Assembly (NCBI GenBank): GCA_947259295.1
Contig: CAMYMG010000091.1
Location: forward strand, 1-48,836
Direction: 5' to 3'
DNA from: an uncultured Rhizobiaceae bacterium
Lineage (GTDB): Bacteria; Pseudomonadota; Alphaproteobacteria; Rhizobiales; Rhizobiaceae
DNA: 48,836 bases
Below the pieces are notes generated by a model. The model made no database searches. It saw only the letters and a list, made by a program, of their open reading frames with translations, and was not told where the DNA came from. Positions 24,095 to 36,322 of this stretch are shown here, in pieces (position 1 is the stretch's first letter; each line of letters starts with the position of its first letter). Position numbers and translations under genes: made by a program.

Positions 24095-25765
24095 TCATCT
24101 TGTCACGAAAACCGTCACCAGCGGCTTCTTGCCCCATGCCTCGTTGGCAGCAGCGCGCACGGCGCGGCGCACCGATTCCTGCACCATGTCGAGGTCTTTT
24201 CGCCTCTGGCGGGGTATGCTTTCAAATGCGCCAATCGCCGCATCGAGCATGACGTCTTCCAGATTGTTGCCCTTGGCGTCGGCTTCCGCCACGCCGATCG
24301 CCACTATGTCGGGGTCGCCGGCGAGTTCGTAGCGGTCGTCGAGCACCACGTTAAGGGCCACGTGGCCGGCAAAGGACAGCTTGCGCCGGTCGCGAATGCC
24401 CATCGCCTGATCGTCGCCGATCAGCCGCCCGTCCTTGTAGACGCGGCCGAACGGCACCTTGCCGAGGATCTCGGCCGCGCCCGGCGCCAGCCTAATCATG
24501 TCGCCGTCGCGCACCTGCGCCACCTGCTTGATGCCTGAAGCGGACATCAGCGCCCCCTGGGCGACGAGATGCGCCGCCTCGCCATGCACGGGCACGCCGA
24601 TCTGCGGCCGCGTCCACTCGTACATCTGGCGCAGCTCGTTGCGGCGCGGATGGCCTGACACATGCACCAGCGCTTCGTTGTCCTCGATGATGCGGATGCC
24701 CTGCTCGATCAGCTGGTTCTTGGTCTCCAGGATCGCCTTTTCGTTGCCGGGAATGGTGCGCGAGGAATAGACGACGATGTCGCCCGGCGACAGCGCCACC
24801 GATTTCATCTCGTCGCGCGCCAGCTTGGCTAATGCGGCGCGAGCCTCGCCCTGACTGCCGGTGCAGATGATCACCAGGTTCTCGCGCGGGATGAAGCCGA
24901 AATCCTCTTCCGCGATGAAGGCCGGAATGCCTTCCATGTAGCCGAGCTCGGTGGCCACGCCGATCATCCGCTTCAGCGAACGGCCGAGCACCAGCACCTG
25001 CCTGCCGCAGTCCCGCGCCGCTTCCGCGATCGAGCGGATACGCCCGACATTCGACGAGAAGGTGGTGATGGCGACGCGCCCCGGCGCTTTCTCGATGACC
25101 TCCCGCAAGCCGACACCCACCGCCTGCTCCGAGGGTGACTCGCCCTCGCGCATGGCGTTGGTGGAATCGCAGATCAGCGCCAGCACGCCGGCATCGCCGA
25201 TGGCACGGAACCGTGCCTCGTCGGTCTTCGGTCCGATTTCCGGCGCCGGATCGATCTTCCAGTCGCCGGTGTGCACGACCGTGCCGAGCGGCGTGGTGAT
25301 CGCCAGCGACATCGGTTCGGGGATGGAATGGCTGACCGGGATCGCCTCGACCTTGAAAGGACCGACCTCGAACGTCTCGCCGCCGCGATAGACCGTCACC
25401 GGGATCTTCGGCGCCCCGCCCTCGCCCTGGCGTTTCGCCTCGAGCAGGCCGGCGGCAAACGGCGTCATCCACACCGGCGCCTTCAGCTTCGGCCAGATGT
25501 CGAGCAGCGCGCCGTAGTGGTCCTCATGCGCGTGCGTGATGACGATCCCGCGCAGATTGGGCAGTTGCGCCTCGATGAAGCGGGTGTCGGGCAGCACCAG
25601 GTCGACGCCGGGCAGCGTCGCGTCCGGGAAGGTCACGCCGACATCGACGATCAGCCATTCGCGCTTGTCTGCCGGGCCGAAGCCGTAGAGCGCGAAGTTC
25701 ATGCCGATTTCACCGACACCGCCGAGCGGCACGAAGACCAGTTCCGCGCCCGTGGATTTAGCCAT
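24095..25765 (-). CDS. rnj: Ribonuclease J
   Basis: This 556-residue beta-CASP metallo-beta-lactamase nuclease takes part in mRNA turnover and rRNA end processing in the cytosol. The zinc motif THAHEDHYGA (H78, H80, D82, H83) follows FVPLGGVGEIGMN. Further catalytic histidines appear in IPVSHSIPE and VHTGDWKID, the beta-CASP segment has CTGSQGEARAAL, and VHVSGHPRRNEL lies downstream. The last 110 residues form the C-terminal oligomerisation domain. It lies between birA and mce in the long complex I operon, an arrangement I recall for rhizobia. Confidence 0.94.
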   Translation of the reverse strand: MAKSTGAELVFVPLGGVGEIGMNFALYGFGPADKREWLIVDVGVTFPDATLPGVDLVLPDTRFIEAQLPNLRGIVITHAHEDHYGALLDIWPKLKAPVWMTPFAAGLLEAKRQGEGGAPKIPVTVYRGGETFEVGPFKVEAIPVSHSIPEPMSLAITTPLGTVVHTGDWKIDPAPEIGPKTDEARFRAIGDAGVLALICDSTNAMREGESPSEQAVGVGLREVIEKAPGRVAITTFSSNVGRIRSIAEAARDCGRQVLVLGRSLKRMIGVATELGYMEGIPAFIAEEDFGFIPRENLVIICTGSQGEARAALAKLARDEMKSVALSPGDIVVYSSRTIPGNEKAILETKNQLIEQGIRIIEDNEALVHVSGHPRRNELRQMYEWTRPQIGVPVHGEAAHLVAQGALMSASGIKQVAQVRDGDMIRLAPGAAEILGKVPFGRVYKDGRLIGDDQAMGIRDRRKLSFAGHVALNVVLDDRYELAGDPDIVAIGVAEADAKGNNLEDVMLDAAIGAFESIPRQRRKDLDMVQESVRRAVRAAANEAWGKKPLVTVFVTR

Positions 25766-25788
25766 GGATATTCACCTTTCCCGGCGCC

Positions 25789-26619
25789 TTATACAGCGCC
25801 TGCGGATGCGACAGCGCCAAAATGCACGTCGCCCGCTGCAATTTTCACGATCTCGCCGCTGCCCGAGCGGATGACGAACCGGCAGTCCTCGTCGATGGTT
25901 TCGAAGACGCCGCGGATGACATTGCCGTCGACGCGCACCGCAACCTCCGATCCTAGACCTGCGGCGCGCGAAAGCCAGCGCTGGCGGATGCGGGAGAGCC
26001 CAGTTCCGTTCTCCCAGTTGCGGCTGTTTTCCAGCCAGGCATCCGACAGCGCCATGAACAGGGTTTCCGCGTCGACATGCGATCCAAGGGCGGCGAGCGA
26101 TGTTGCCGGATAGGGAACGTCCTCGGGATGTGCCACGACGTTGACGCCGATACCGATCGCCAGCGCGAAGCGCCTGTCGCCCAGCATTGCCGATTCGAGC
26201 AGGATTCCGGCAAGCTTGGCGCCGTTGGCCAGCACGTCGTTCGGCCATTTCAACTCGAAGCGACTGCGTCCGTCCGCCCCCTGCCCGCCATCCAGTCCGA
26301 TGGCGATGCGGCGGCTTGGCACCACGGCGTTGAGTGCGTCGGCCAGCGACAGCCCGGCGACGAAGCCCAGCGTCGCGGCAAGGCCGAGATCATGGTTGCC
26401 GACGATCAGCAGCGTCGCCGCGAGATTGCCCGACGGCGTGTCCCAGGCCCGGCCGCGCCGGCCCCTGCCGCTCTCCTGCCGCCTGGAAACCACCCACAGC
26501 TTGCCGGGGTCGCCGGCCCGCGCATGCTCCAGCGCCAGTGCGTTGGTCGAGCCGACACTCTCATGCGCTTCGAGCCGGTATCCATCCGACAGGGCCGTCG
26601 GAGCCAGCGTGAAGGCCAT
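25789..26619 (-). CDS. birA: Biotin-[acetyl-CoA-carboxylase] ligase BirA
   Basis: This 276-residue enzyme attaches biotin to biotin carboxyl carrier protein through biotinyl-AMP. The motifs are ESVGSTNALAL, the adenylate-binding loop QESGRGRRGRAWDTPSGNL, KWPNDVLANGAKLAGIL with the key lysine, and GIGVNVVAHP. There is no N-terminal winged helix, so it should not repress transcription (single-function class I type). It lies 3 bp after nuoN and before rnj, which indicates co-transcription with complex I. Confidence 0.95.
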   Translation of the reverse strand: MAFTLAPTALSDGYRLEAHESVGSTNALALEHARAGDPGKLWVVSRRQESGRGRRGRAWDTPSGNLAATLLIVGNHDLGLAATLGFVAGLSLADALNAVVPSRRIAIGLDGGQGADGRSRFELKWPNDVLANGAKLAGILLESAMLGDRRFALAIGIGVNVVAHPEDVPYPATSLAALGSHVDAETLFMALSDAWLENSRNWENGTGLSRIRQRWLSRAAGLGSEVAVRVDGNVIRGVFETIDEDCRFVIRSGSGEIVKIAAGDVHFGAVASAGAV

Positions 26620-26622
26620 CGC

Positions 26623-28059
26623 CTAGAAGAAGGTCCTTGCGGCGGCTTCGGCCATCGTGCTGATCGGACCGCCGATCAGGACATAGAACAACACGAAGGC
26701 GCCGGAAACGCCGAGCACCAGTCTGAGCGACCCGGCCATCGGCAGGAAGCTGCCGGCAGGTTCGTCGAACCACATGATTTTGACGATGCGCAGATAGTAA
26801 TAGGCGCCGACCACCGAGGCCAGCACGCCGATGACCGCCAGCGCGTAGAGCCCCGCATTGATTGCCGCCAGGAACACGTACCACTTGGCCCAAAAACCCG
26901 CGAGCGGCGGGATGCCGGCCAGCGAGAACATCAGGATGGTCAGGATGGTCGCCATGATCGGGTTGGTGCTCGACAAACCGGCGAGATCGCTGATCTGCTC
27001 GACGCTGCCCTCCTTCCTGCGCATCGCCAGGATGCAGGCAAAGGTACCGAGCGTCATCACCAGGTAGATCAGCATGTAGATGGCAACGCCGCGCACGCCG
27101 TCCTGGCTGTTGGCGGCAAGCCCGACCAGCGCGAAGCCCATATGGCCGATCGACGAATAGGCCATCAGCCGCTTGATGTTCTGCTGCCCGATCGCCGCGA
27201 ACGACCCCAAGGCCATCGAGGCGATGGAAATGAACACCACGATCTGCTGCCAGTCGGCGGCAATCGGCTCGAACGCTGCCATCGTGACGCGCACGATGAG
27301 CGCCATGGCCGCCATCTTGGGTGCGGCTGCGAGGAAGGCGGTGACCGGCGTCGGCGCGCCTTCGTAGACGTCCGGCGTCCACATGTGGAACGGCACGGCC
27401 GAGATCTTGAAGGCAAGCCCTGCCAGCACGAACACCAGGCCGAAGACGAGGCCAAGCTGGCGCTCCGCACCCGAGAGCGCCGCGGCAATCTGCTCGAAGC
27501 CGACGCTGCCGGTGTAGCCGTAGACGAGGCTGATGCCGTAGAGCAGCATGCCGGACGACAGCGCGCCGAGAACGAAATACTTCAGGCCGGCCTCCGACGA
27601 ACGCAGATTGTCGCGGTTGAAGGCGGCAAGCACATAGATCGCCAGCGACTGCAGTTCGAGGCCGAGATAAAGCGCTATCATGCTGTTGGCCGAGATCATC
27701 AGCATCATGCCGAGGGTGCACAGCAGCACCAGCACCGGGAACTCGAACTTGTCGAAGTTGAGTTCTTTCGCATGGACCCCGGACATCAGCAGGGCCGCGG
27801 CCGAGCCGATCAGCGCCAGGATCTTCATGAAGCGCCCGAACGGATCGACCAGGAAGGACCCGCCGAAGGCCTCGCCGTCGATGGGATGGAGCAGCATCCA
27901 GGCGCCTGCGACGACCAGGATGGCGATCGCCAGCCCGTTGATCATGCGGTAGGCGCCTGTCCGCGAGAACACGCCGATCATCAGCAACGCCATTGCGCCG
28001 ATCACGAGGATCAGTTCCGGCATTCCGAGTGACAGGCTGGAGCTAAGTTCCGGCGTCAT
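26623..28059 (-). CDS. nuoN: NADH-quinone oxidoreductase subunit N
   Basis: This 478-residue membrane-arm subunit has about fourteen helices and belongs to the antiporter-like trio NuoL/M/N that pumps protons. The conserved glutamate of the fifth helix region ([13 protein letters not shown]) and the lysine-bearing stretches [20 protein letters not shown] and [13 protein letters not shown] are present. The ATG at 28059 ([20 protein letters not shown]) is at the family start; the frame is open to 28200 within nuoM only by chance. It is 3 bp before birA and 10 bp after nuoM. Confidence 0.96.
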   Translation of the reverse strand: MTPELSSSLSLGMPELILVIGAMALLMIGVFSRTGAYRMINGLAIAILVVAGAWMLLHPIDGEAFGGSFLVDPFGRFMKILALIGSAAALLMSGVHAKELNFDKFEFPVLVLLCTLGMMLMISANSMIALYLGLELQSLAIYVLAAFNRDNLRSSEAGLKYFVLGALSSGMLLYGISLVYGYTGSVGFEQIAAALSGAERQLGLVFGLVFVLAGLAFKISAVPFHMWTPDVYEGAPTPVTAFLAAAPKMAAMALIVRVTMAAFEPIAADWQQIVVFISIASMALGSFAAIGQQNIKRLMAYSSIGHMGFALVGLAANSQDGVRGVAIYMLIYLVMTLGTFACILAMRRKEGSVEQISDLAGLSSTNPIMATILTILMFSLAGIPPLAGFWAKWYVFLAAINAGLYALAVIGVLASVVGAYYYLRIVKIMWFDEPAGSFLPMAGSLRLVLGVSGAFVLFYVLIGGPISTMAEAAARTFF

Positions 28060-28069
28060 GTTTCGCCCC

Positions 28070-29575
28070 TCAATTCGCCACCGCGCCATGCGCGGCGTCG
28101 AGCGATATGCTGATTGTGTTGACGAGCGCCTGCACCGACGACGCCGTGGCGTCGAAGATCGGGGCCGGGTAGACGCCGAAGAAGATGACGAGCACGACAA
28201 GCGGATAGAGTGTCAGCTTCTCGCGCCCGGACAGGTCGAGCATGCCCTCGAGGCTTTCCTTGGTCAGCGCGCCGAACACCACCTTGCGGTAGAGCCAGAG
28301 CGCATAGGCCGCCGACAGGATGACGCCGGTCGTGGCAAACAGCGCCACCCAGGTGTTGACCCGGAACACGCCGAGCAATGTCAGGAACTCGCCGATGAAG
28401 CCGCTGGTGCCGGGCAGGCCGACATTCGCCATGGTGAAGATCAGGAAGGCGACGGCATATTTCGGCATGTTGTTGACGAGGCCGCCATATGCAGCGATCT
28501 CGCGTGTGTGCATGCGGTCGTAGACGACGCCGACGCAGAGGAACAACGCACCGGACACCAGGCCGTGCGACAGCATCTGGAAGATCGCGCCCTGCACGCC
28601 TTCCTGGTTCATCGCGAAGATACCCATCGTCACGTATCCCATATGGGCGACCGACGAATAGGCGATCAGCTTCTTCATGTCCTCCTGCATCAGCGCAACG
28701 AGAGACGTGTAGATGATGGCGATCACCGACAGCGCGAACACCAGCGGCGCGAGATCCATCGACGCGATCGGGAACATCGGCAGCGAGAAGCGCAGCAGGC
28801 CGTAGCCGCCCATCTTCAGCATGATGCCGGCGAGGATGACCGAGCCCGCCGTCGGCGCCTCGACATGCGCGTCCGGCAACCATGTATGCACCGGCCACAT
28901 CGGCATCTTCACCGCGAAGGAGGCGAAGAAGGCGAGCCACAGCCATGTCTGCATGCTGGCCGGGAAATCATGCGTCAGCAGCGTCGGGATGTCGGTCGTG
29001 TCGGACTGGTAGAGCATCGCCATGATGGCAAGCAGCATGAGCACCGAGCCGAGCAGCGTGTAGAGGAAGAACTTGAACGAGGCATAGACGCGCCGCTTGC
29101 CGCCCCACACGCCGATGATGATGAACATCGGGATCAGGCCGCCTTCGAAGAAGACGTAGAACAGCACGATGTCGAGAGCCGTGAACACGCCGATCATCAG
29201 CGTCTCGAGCAGCAGGAAGGCGACCATGTAGGCCTTCACCCGCTTGTCGATCGATTCCCAGCTCGCCAGGATGCAGAACGGCATCAGGAAAGTCGTCAGG
29301 ATTACGAACAGCATCGAGATGCCGTCGACACCCATGTGATAAGAAATGCCGGAATCCAGCCAGTCGAGCTTCTCGACCATCTGGAATCCCGGATCGGCAT
29401 TGTCGAAGCCGATCCAGATCAGCAGCGAGAGCGCGAAGGTGAAGATCGTCGTCCACAGCGCGATGGCGCGTATGTTGCGCTTGGCGTTCGCGCCGTCTTC
29501 TCGGACGAGCAGGATCAGGAACGCGCCGACGAGCGGCAGGAACGTGACCGTGGAGAGAATGGGCCAGTCGGTCAT
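28070..29575 (-). CDS. nuoM: NADH-quinone oxidoreductase subunit M
   Basis: This 501-residue antiporter-like subunit of the complex I membrane arm carries [20 protein letters not shown] with the conserved glutamate, [20 protein letters not shown] and the following histidine-containing helix pair ([14 protein letters not shown]). Fourteen helices and normal length indicate an intact subunit. It starts 3 bp after the nuoL stop. Confidence 0.96.
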   Translation of the reverse strand: MTDWPILSTVTFLPLVGAFLILLVREDGANAKRNIRAIALWTTIFTFALSLLIWIGFDNADPGFQMVEKLDWLDSGISYHMGVDGISMLFVILTTFLMPFCILASWESIDKRVKAYMVAFLLLETLMIGVFTALDIVLFYVFFEGGLIPMFIIIGVWGGKRRVYASFKFFLYTLLGSVLMLLAIMAMLYQSDTTDIPTLLTHDFPASMQTWLWLAFFASFAVKMPMWPVHTWLPDAHVEAPTAGSVILAGIMLKMGGYGLLRFSLPMFPIASMDLAPLVFALSVIAIIYTSLVALMQEDMKKLIAYSSVAHMGYVTMGIFAMNQEGVQGAIFQMLSHGLVSGALFLCVGVVYDRMHTREIAAYGGLVNNMPKYAVAFLIFTMANVGLPGTSGFIGEFLTLLGVFRVNTWVALFATTGVILSAAYALWLYRKVVFGALTKESLEGMLDLSGREKLTLYPLVVLVIFFGVYPAPIFDATASSVQALVNTISISLDAAHGAVAN

Positions 29576-29578
29576 GGT

Positions 29579-31594
29579 CTAGAACGAGCTCCCGAACATC
29601 ATCCAGGTGACGAGGCCGGCAACGCCGATCAACATGGCAAAGGCATAGTGGTAGAGATAGCCGGACTGCAGCTTCACCACGCGGTTCGTGACGTCGACCA
29701 CGCGGTTCGACACGCCGTCAGGTCCGAGCCCATCGATGATGCGTCCGTCTCCGGTCTTCCACAGGAAGCTGCCCAGGCGCTTGGCCGGATTGACGAACAG
29801 GAAGTCGTAGAGCTCGTCGAAATACCACTTGTTGAGCAGGAACCGGTAGAGGAACCGATGGTGCGCGGCGAGGTTCACCGGCGTTTCGGGCGAGCGGATG
29901 TAGAACTGCACCGCCACCAGAAGGCCAAGCAGCATCGCCACGAACGGCGCGAGCTTCACCCACATCGGAACGTCATGGAAGGCGTGCAGGATGTGGTTGT
30001 CCGGTAGCGTGAACAGCGACGCCTTCCAGAACTCTCCATAGTGCTCGCCGACGAAATATTCGTGGAACACGACGCCCGCAAACAGCGCGCCGACGGCCAG
30101 GATGAAGAGTGGCACCAGCATCACCATCGGCGATTCATGCACATGATGCATCACCTCGTGGCTGGCGCGCGGAGTGCCGTGGAAGGTCATGAAGATCAGC
30201 CGCCAGGAATAGAAGCTGGTGAACGCCGCGGCGATGACCAGCAGCCAGAAGGCGTAATACGCGACCGAGCTGTGGCCCGCGAACGCGCCCTCGATGATGG
30301 CGTCCTTGGAAAAGAAGCCTGCGGTGCCGATGATGGTGCCCGGAATGCCGACGCCGGTCAGCGCCAGCGTGCCGATGATCATCATCCAGTAGGTCTTGGG
30401 GATCAGCTTTCTCAGGCCGCCCATCTTGCGCATGTCCTGTTCGTCCGACACCGCATGGATCACCGAGCCGGAACCGAGGAACAGGAGCGCCTTGAAGAAG
30501 GCATGCGTGAACAGGTGGAAGATTGCCGCCGAATAGAAGCCGAGGCCGAGTGCCACGAACATGTAGCCGAGCTGCGAGCAGGTCGAATAGGCAATCACGC
30601 GCTTGATGTCGTTCTGCACCAGCCCGACCGTCGCCGCGAAGAAGGCGGTAATGGCGCCGACGCAGACCACGACGGTAAGCGCCGTGTGCGACAGTTCGAA
30701 CAGCGGCGACAGGCGCGCCAGCATGAAGACGCCGGCCGTCACCATGGTCGCGGCGTGGATCAGCGCGGACACCGGCGTCGGGCCTTCCATGGCATCGGGC
30801 AGCCAGGTGTGCAGAGGCACCTGCGCCGACTTGCCCATGGCGCCCATCAGAAGCAGCAGGCAGACGATGGTCAGCGCCGACTGCTTGTCGAGCGCGTAGC
30901 CGAGGAAATTGAGCACCGTTTCGCCATGCGCGGCAACTTCAGCCACCGCACCTTCCGCGCCATGCCCGCCCGCCGGCAGGAATGTCGCCGCATTGGCGAA
31001 AATGGTGCCGAGATTGACCGAGCCGAACAGCACGAACACGCCGAAGATGCCAAGCGCGAAGCCGAAATCGCCGACCCGGTTGACCACGAACGCCTTGATG
31101 GCGGCGGCGTTGGCGGACGGTTTCTTGTACCAGAAGCCGATCAGCAGGTAGGAGGCGAGGCCGACGCCTTCCCAGCCGAAGAACATCTGTACCAGGTTGT
31201 CCGACGTCACCAGCATCAGCATGGCGAAGGTGAACAGCGACAGGTAGGCGAAGAAGCGCGGCCGGTGCGGGTCGTGGTGCATGTAGCCGATCGAGTAGAT
31301 GTGGACCAGCGTCGACACCGTGTTGACGACCACCAGCATGACCACGGTCAGCGTGTCGATCCGCAGTGCCCAGTCGGCCTGCAGGCCGCCAGATTCGATC
31401 CAGCGCATCACCGGAACGGTGAAGGCTTCTCCCTCGCCGAAGGCGACGCTGAAGAAGGCGATCCACGACAGCACAGCGACGACCAGCATGAAACCGCAGG
31501 TGATGTACTCGGACGCCTTGGCGCCGAGCGACATACCGAACAGTCCGACGATCAGGAACCCGAGAAGGGGGAGAAAGACGATGGCCTGGTACAT
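29579..31594 (-). CDS. nuoL: NADH-quinone oxidoreductase subunit L
   Basis: This 671-residue distal antiporter-like subunit has the core [20 protein letters not shown] with its conserved glutamate, [20 protein letters not shown] with its lysine, and the long amphipathic lateral helix region near the C-terminus (roughly residues 520-600) that ties the antiporter subunits together. A His/Glu-rich insert ([19 protein letters not shown], about residues 210-230) lies in a loop. The ATG at 31594 is one base past the nuoK stop. Confidence 0.96.
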   Translation of the reverse strand: MYQAIVFLPLLGFLIVGLFGMSLGAKASEYITCGFMLVVAVLSWIAFFSVAFGEGEAFTVPVMRWIESGGLQADWALRIDTLTVVMLVVVNTVSTLVHIYSIGYMHHDPHRPRFFAYLSLFTFAMLMLVTSDNLVQMFFGWEGVGLASYLLIGFWYKKPSANAAAIKAFVVNRVGDFGFALGIFGVFVLFGSVNLGTIFANAATFLPAGGHGAEGAVAEVAAHGETVLNFLGYALDKQSALTIVCLLLLMGAMGKSAQVPLHTWLPDAMEGPTPVSALIHAATMVTAGVFMLARLSPLFELSHTALTVVVCVGAITAFFAATVGLVQNDIKRVIAYSTCSQLGYMFVALGLGFYSAAIFHLFTHAFFKALLFLGSGSVIHAVSDEQDMRKMGGLRKLIPKTYWMMIIGTLALTGVGIPGTIIGTAGFFSKDAIIEGAFAGHSSVAYYAFWLLVIAAAFTSFYSWRLIFMTFHGTPRASHEVMHHVHESPMVMLVPLFILAVGALFAGVVFHEYFVGEHYGEFWKASLFTLPDNHILHAFHDVPMWVKLAPFVAMLLGLLVAVQFYIRSPETPVNLAAHHRFLYRFLLNKWYFDELYDFLFVNPAKRLGSFLWKTGDGRIIDGLGPDGVSNRVVDVTNRVVKLQSGYLYHYAFAMLIGVAGLVTWMMFGSSF

Positions 31595-31595
31595 C

Positions 31596-31904
31596 TCAAC
31601 CCTTCATCATGTTCACGTCTTCGACCGCGATGGAGCCGCGGTTGCGGAAGAATACGACCAGAATGGCGAGGCCGATGGCAGCCTCGGCTGCGGCGACCGT
31701 CAGCACGAACAGGGCGAAAACCTGCCCGACGAGGTCGCCGAGCGCCGCCGAGAAGGCGACGAAATTGATGTTGACGGCGAGCAGGATGAGCTCGACCGAC
31801 ATCAGGATGACGATGACGTTCTTGCGGTTCAGGAAGATGCCGAACACGCCGAGCGTGAACAGGATCGCCGAGACCGTGAGAAAATGTGCGATATCAACTG
31901 TCAT
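31596..31904 (-). CDS. nuoK: NADH-quinone oxidoreductase subunit K
   Basis: This 102-residue, three-helix subunit (Mrp-C-like) carries two membrane glutamates important for proton transfer, within [16 protein letters not shown] and [15 protein letters not shown]. It starts 2 bp after nuoJ and stops just before nuoL. Length and motifs are standard. Confidence 0.96.
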   Translation of the reverse strand: MTVDIAHFLTVSAILFTLGVFGIFLNRKNVIVILMSVELILLAVNINFVAFSAALGDLVGQVFALFVLTVAAAEAAIGLAILVVFFRNRGSIAVEDVNMMKG

Positions 31905-31906
31905 CG

Positions 31907-32527
31907 TCAGATGCCCTTGCCCGTCTCGACCTTCTTGATCTCGATCGCGGTGGCCGGCGTGCGCGCAACCTGGGCCGAGATGTCCTGGCGCTTGACGCCC
32001 GGCTTGTGGCGCAGCGTCAGCACGATGGCGCCGATCATGGCGACCAGCAGCACCAGCCCGGCGATCTGGAAGTAGAAGATGTAGTCCGTGTAGAGGATGT
32101 CGCCGAGCGCTGCCGTGTTGTGGCGCGTCACGACGTCGGGTGTCGGCTGCGAGACGGTCGAGGCGAGTTGCGGCGCGAAGGCGTAGCCGCCGGTCACCAC
32201 GATCAGTTCGGCGGCCAGGATCAGCCCGACGACCGCGCCGATCGGCGCGTATTGCAGGGCCCCGCTCTTTAGCTCGGCGAAGTCGACGTCGAGCATCATG
32301 ACGACGAAGAGGAACAGCACCGCCACCGCGCCGACATAGACGACGAGCAGGATCATCGCCAGGAACTCGGCCCCGGTCAGCAGGAACAACCCCGCCGCAT
32401 TGACGAAGGTCAGGATCAGGAACAGCACGGAATGCACGGGGTTGCGCGCGGAAATGACCATAAAGGCCGATCCGATCGCGATAAAGGCGAAGAGGTAGAA
32501 AAATACCGCTTCCAGTCCGTTGAGCAT
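31907..32527 (-). CDS. nuoJ: NADH-quinone oxidoreductase subunit J
   Basis: This 206-residue, five-helix membrane subunit has [19 protein letters not shown] at the start and the conserved third-helix segment [20 protein letters not shown], whose pi-bulge links quinone chemistry to proton movement. The last 35 residues are polar and cytosolic. A 134-bp gap to nuoI upstream, the largest between core nuo genes here apart from the gaps that hold extra genes or hairpins, shows no gene or hairpin of note. Confidence 0.95.
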   Translation of the reverse strand: MLNGLEAVFFYLFAFIAIGSAFMVISARNPVHSVLFLILTFVNAAGLFLLTGAEFLAMILLVVYVGAVAVLFLFVVMMLDVDFAELKSGALQYAPIGAVVGLILAAELIVVTGGYAFAPQLASTVSQPTPDVVTRHNTAALGDILYTDYIFYFQIAGLVLLVAMIGAIVLTLRHKPGVKRQDISAQVARTPATAIEIKKVETGKGI

Positions 32528-32661
32528 GGGTTCCCCCGGTTATCCTTTGCCGGCCACGGCGTGAAAGCGCCCTGCCCGTTTATGGTCCTTGCCCCCGCCT
32601 CCGGTCGACAAAGCCGCGTGTTCCTTAGACGAGGCATTCCGCCCCGTCCATCGTTCAAGCC

Positions 32662-33153
32662 TCAGCGATAGGGTGCATCCAACGCGATGTTGCGCGCCAG
32701 TTCCCGCTCCCACCTGTCGCCATTGGCGAGAAGCTTGTCCTTGTCGTAATAGAGCTCTTCGCGCGTCTCCGTCGCGAACTCGAAATTCGGCCCCTCGACG
32801 ATGGCGTCGACCGGGCAGGCTTCCTGGCAGAAGCCGCAATAGATGCACTTCACCATGTCGATGTCGTAGCGCACCGTGCGCCGCGTGCCGTCGTTGCGGC
32901 GCGGCCCTGCCTCGATGGTGATCGCCTGTGCCGGGCAGATCGCCTCGCACAGCTTGCAGGCAATGCAGCGTTCCTCGCCGTTCGGATAGCGGCGCAGCGC
33001 ATGCTCGCCACGGAAGCGAGGGCTGACCGGTCCCTTTTCATGCGGATAGTTCAGCGTCGCCTTCGGCGAGAAGAACTGCCGCATCGACAGGAAGAAGGCG
33101 CCGACAAATTCGGCGAGCAGCAGCGATTTGGCGGCTTGGGAAAGCGCAGACAT
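32662..33153 (-). CDS. nuoI: NADH-quinone oxidoreductase subunit I
   Basis: This 163-residue peripheral subunit holds clusters N6a and N6b: [12 protein letters not shown] (C63, C66, C69, C73) and [12 protein letters not shown] (C103, C106, C109, C113). An N-terminal amphipathic helix (residues 8-28) seats it on the membrane. The start at 33153 overlaps the nuoH stop by one base and gives the usual alphaproteobacterial length; the frame is open to 33411 through nuoH. Confidence 0.96.
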   Translation of the reverse strand: MSALSQAAKSLLLAEFVGAFFLSMRQFFSPKATLNYPHEKGPVSPRFRGEHALRRYPNGEERCIACKLCEAICPAQAITIEAGPRRNDGTRRTVRYDIDMVKCIYCGFCQEACPVDAIVEGPNFEFATETREELYYDKDKLLANGDRWERELARNIALDAPYR

Positions 33154-34196
33154 CAGGCAAGCCCCGTGATCTTGAGGAAGGCCGCGGTGGCGACGACCAT
33201 GAACAGCGAGATCGGCAGGAAGACCTTCCAGCCGAGCCGCATCAGCTGGTCGTAGCGGTAGCGCGGCACGAAGGCCTTCACCATGGAGAACATGAAGAAG
33301 ACCATGCAGACCTTCAGCACGAACCAGATGACGCCCGGCACCCACGTGAAGGGGATGAAGTCGAAGGGTGGCAGCCAACCGCCGAGGAACAGGATCGTCG
33401 TCAGCGCGCACATCAGCACGATCGCGACATACTCGCCGAGGAAGAACAGCAGGAACGGCGTCGACGAATATTCGATCATGTGGCCGGCGACGAGTTCCGA
33501 TTCGGCCTCGACGAGGTCGAAGGGCGGCCGGTTCGTCTCGGCCAGCGCCGAGATGAAGAAGATGATGAACATCGGAAACAGGGACAGCCAGTGCCAGTCG
33601 AGCAGCGTATTGGGCAGCCCGAGCATGGTGCCGAGCCCATCGCGCTGCGACAGCACGATGTCGGTGAGGTTCAGCGAGCCGACGCAGAGCAGTACTGTGA
33701 CGATGACGAAGCCGATGGACACCTCGTAGGACACCATCTGCGCGGCAGAGCGCAGCGCGCCGAGGAACGGGTATTTCGAGTTCGATGCCCAGCCGCCCAT
33801 GATCACGCCATAGACCTCGAGAGAGGAGATGGCGAAGACATAGAGGATGCCGACATTGATGCTGGCAATGCCCCAGCCGTCGGCGACCGGGATGACCGCC
33901 CAGGCGGCCAGTGCCAGCACCGCCGACACCAGCGGCGCCAGCAGGAACACGCCCTTGTTGGCGCCGGACGGGATGACCGGTTCCTTGAAGACGAACTTCA
34001 GCAGATCGGCGAAAGCCTGCAACAGACCCCAGGGGCCGACGACGTTCGGACCGCGGCGCAGCTGCACTGCTGCCCAGATCTTGCGATCAGCATAGAGGAT
34101 ATAGGCGACGAAGATCAGCAGCACGACGATCAGCACGACCGACTTCAAAAGGATGATCAGTGCCGGCAGCACGTAGAAGGAGAAGAAGGAATCCAT
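33153..34196 (-). CDS. nuoH: NADH-quinone oxidoreductase subunit H
   Basis: This 347-residue subunit with eight helices forms much of the quinone chamber. Conserved blocks include [20 protein letters not shown], the acidic loop [20 protein letters not shown] and [15 protein letters not shown]. It starts 4 bp after the nuoG stop and overlaps nuoI by one base. Confidence 0.96.
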   Translation of the reverse strand: MDSFFSFYVLPALIILLKSVVLIVVLLIFVAYILYADRKIWAAVQLRRGPNVVGPWGLLQAFADLLKFVFKEPVIPSGANKGVFLLAPLVSAVLALAAWAVIPVADGWGIASINVGILYVFAISSLEVYGVIMGGWASNSKYPFLGALRSAAQMVSYEVSIGFVIVTVLLCVGSLNLTDIVLSQRDGLGTMLGLPNTLLDWHWLSLFPMFIIFFISALAETNRPPFDLVEAESELVAGHMIEYSSTPFLLFFLGEYVAIVLMCALTTILFLGGWLPPFDFIPFTWVPGVIWFVLKVCMVFFMFSMVKAFVPRYRYDQLMRLGWKVFLPISLFMVVATAAFLKITGLA

Positions 34197-34200
34197 CGGG

Positions 34201-36282
34201 CTACTCCGCGGCCTGCTTGAAGCCGCCCCTGGCCAGGGCCGAACATTCGGCCATGACCGCGGAAGCCCGCGCGATCGGATTGGTCAGGTAGAAATCCTTG
34301 ACCGGCGAGGCGAAGACGCCCTTGTTGAGGCGACCGCCGACGCGCGCTACCCGGCCGATATCGCCGCCGTTGCCCGCCGCGATCTGATCGATCCGGCCAA
34401 GATGCGGGTATTCGCCATAGAGATTGCGCCTGAGGTCGGCGAGCGAATCGAAGGGCAGCTTCTTGCCAAGAACGTCCGACAGCGCCCGCAGGATCGCCCA
34501 GTCTTCCTTGGCCTCGCCCGGTGCGAATCCGGCCCGGTTGGTCTGCTGCACGCGGCCCTCGGTATTCACATAGGTGCCGGACTTTTCGGTATAGGTCGCG
34601 CCCGGCAGAATGACGTTGGCGCGGTGTGCGCCGGCATCGCCATGCGTTCCGATATAGACGACGAAGGCGCCGCCCGTTTCGCCCATGTCGAGTTCGTCGG
34701 CGCCGAGCAGGAACAGCACGTCGCTGTCGCCGAGCATGGCCGCAACATTCTTGCCGCCCTTGCCGGGCACGAAGCCAACATCGAGGCCGCCGACCCGGGC
34801 TGCCGCCGTGTGCAGCACCGCAAAGCCGTTCCAGTCTTCCGTCACCGCCTCGACGGCCTGGGCGATCTTTGCCGCCTGACCGAGGATCGCCGCTCCGTCG
34901 GCGCGTGCGATCGCGCCCTGCCCGACGATGATCAGCGGATGGCTCGCATTCGTCAGCGTCGCGAAGAAATCGCCCTTGCCCTCGGCGAGCGCCTTCAGCG
35001 AGTCGGGTCCGGCACCGAGCTGCTCGTAGTCGTAGCGCAAATCGCCGACATCCCCGATCACGCCGACCGGCAGGTCGCCCTGCTTCCAGCGCTTGCGGAT
35101 GCGTGCGTTGAGCACCGAAGCCTCGAAGCGCGGATTGGCGCCGATGATCAGCACCGCGTCAGCCTGTTCGATACCCTCGATGGTCGGGTTGAAGATATAG
35201 CTGGCGCGGCCGAGCGACGGATCAAGCGCAGCGCCATCCTGGCGACAGTCGATGTTCTCCGAACCGAGCGACTGCATCAGGAGCTTCAGCGCATACATTT
35301 CCTCGACGGTGGCCAGATCGCCGGCAATCGCGCCGATGCGCTCGGGCTTTGCCTTGCCGACCGCCTTCTTGATGGCGTCGAAGGCTTCCGGCCAGCTTGC
35401 CGGCACCAGCTTCGAACCCTTGCGAACATAGGGCCGGTCGAGGCGCTGCGAGCGCAGCCCGTCCCAGATGAAGCGGGTCTTGTCGGAAATCCACTCCTCG
35501 TTCACCTGGTCGTTGATGCGCGGCATGATGCGCATCACTTCCCGGCCGCGTGAATCGACGCGGATGGCCGAGCCGACCGCATCCATCACGTCGATCGATT
35601 CGGTCTTCGTCAGTTCCCACGGCCGCGCCTGGAAGGCGTAGGGCTTGGAGGTCAGCGCGCCAACCGGGCAGAGGTCGATGACATTGCCCTGCAGTTCCGA
35701 AGTCATGGCGCTTTCGAGATAGGTGGTGATCTCGGCATCCTCGCCACGGCCGATCAAGCCAAGCTCGGAGATGCCGGCAACTTCCGTGGTGAAGCGAACG
35801 CAGCGCGTGCAATGGATGCAGCGGTTCATGATCGTCTTGACCAGCGGTCCGATATACTTGTCCTCGACGGCGCGCTTGTTCTCCGCATAGCGCGAGGAAT
35901 CGACGCCGAAGGCCATCGCCTGGTCCTGCAGGTCGCACTCGCCGCCCTGGTCACAGATCGGGCAGTCGAGCGGATGGTTGATCAGCAGGAATTCCATCAC
36001 GCCTTCGCGGGCCTTCTTGACCATCGGCGTGTTGGTGAAGATTTCCGGCGTCTCGCCGTTCGGGCCGGGGCGCAAATCGCGCACGCCCATGGCGCAGGAG
36101 GCGGCGGGCTTGGGCGGTCCGCCCTTCACCTCGATCAGGCACATGCGGCAATTGCCGGCAATCGACAGCCGATCATGGAAGCAGAAGCGCGGAATCTCCG
36201 CGCCCGCATCCTCCGCTGCCTGAAGCAGCGTGTAGTGGTCGGGTACCTCGATCTCTTTCCCGTCGACCTTCAGCTTCGCCAT
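34201..36282 (-). CDS. nuoG: NADH-quinone oxidoreductase subunit G
   Basis: This 693-residue largest peripheral subunit has an N-terminal [2Fe-2S] site N1b (C34, C45, C48, C63), a [4Fe-4S] site N5 with its histidine (H103, C107, C110, C116 in [14 protein letters not shown]) and site N4 (C155, C158, C161, C205). A molybdopterin-oxidoreductase-like domain without cofactor role fills the rest. The extra N7 cysteines of the E. coli protein are not seen, as in the mitochondrial-type enzyme. It follows the orphan gene at 36355-37071 after a 72-bp gap with a hairpin. Confidence 0.96.
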   Translation of the reverse strand: MAKLKVDGKEIEVPDHYTLLQAAEDAGAEIPRFCFHDRLSIAGNCRMCLIEVKGGPPKPAASCAMGVRDLRPGPNGETPEIFTNTPMVKKAREGVMEFLLINHPLDCPICDQGGECDLQDQAMAFGVDSSRYAENKRAVEDKYIGPLVKTIMNRCIHCTRCVRFTTEVAGISELGLIGRGEDAEITTYLESAMTSELQGNVIDLCPVGALTSKPYAFQARPWELTKTESIDVMDAVGSAIRVDSRGREVMRIMPRINDQVNEEWISDKTRFIWDGLRSQRLDRPYVRKGSKLVPASWPEAFDAIKKAVGKAKPERIGAIAGDLATVEEMYALKLLMQSLGSENIDCRQDGAALDPSLGRASYIFNPTIEGIEQADAVLIIGANPRFEASVLNARIRKRWKQGDLPVGVIGDVGDLRYDYEQLGAGPDSLKALAEGKGDFFATLTNASHPLIIVGQGAIARADGAAILGQAAKIAQAVEAVTEDWNGFAVLHTAAARVGGLDVGFVPGKGGKNVAAMLGDSDVLFLLGADELDMGETGGAFVVYIGTHGDAGAHRANVILPGATYTEKSGTYVNTEGRVQQTNRAGFAPGEAKEDWAILRALSDVLGKKLPFDSLADLRRNLYGEYPHLGRIDQIAAGNGGDIGRVARVGGRLNKGVFASPVKDFYLTNPIARASAVMAECSALARGGFKQAAE

Positions 36283-36322
36283 ATCGCCTCAAACCCCTGC
36301 GGTCAGCCCGCAAACTCCGTCA

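Noticed and set aside
26077..30007. Very long rightward reading frames opposite nuoN and nuoM (about 650 codons each)
   Set aside because: They are antisense shadows of GC-rich genes: composition is extreme in Arg, His, Gln and Asp, there are no domains, and the leftward nuo genes explain the sequence fully.
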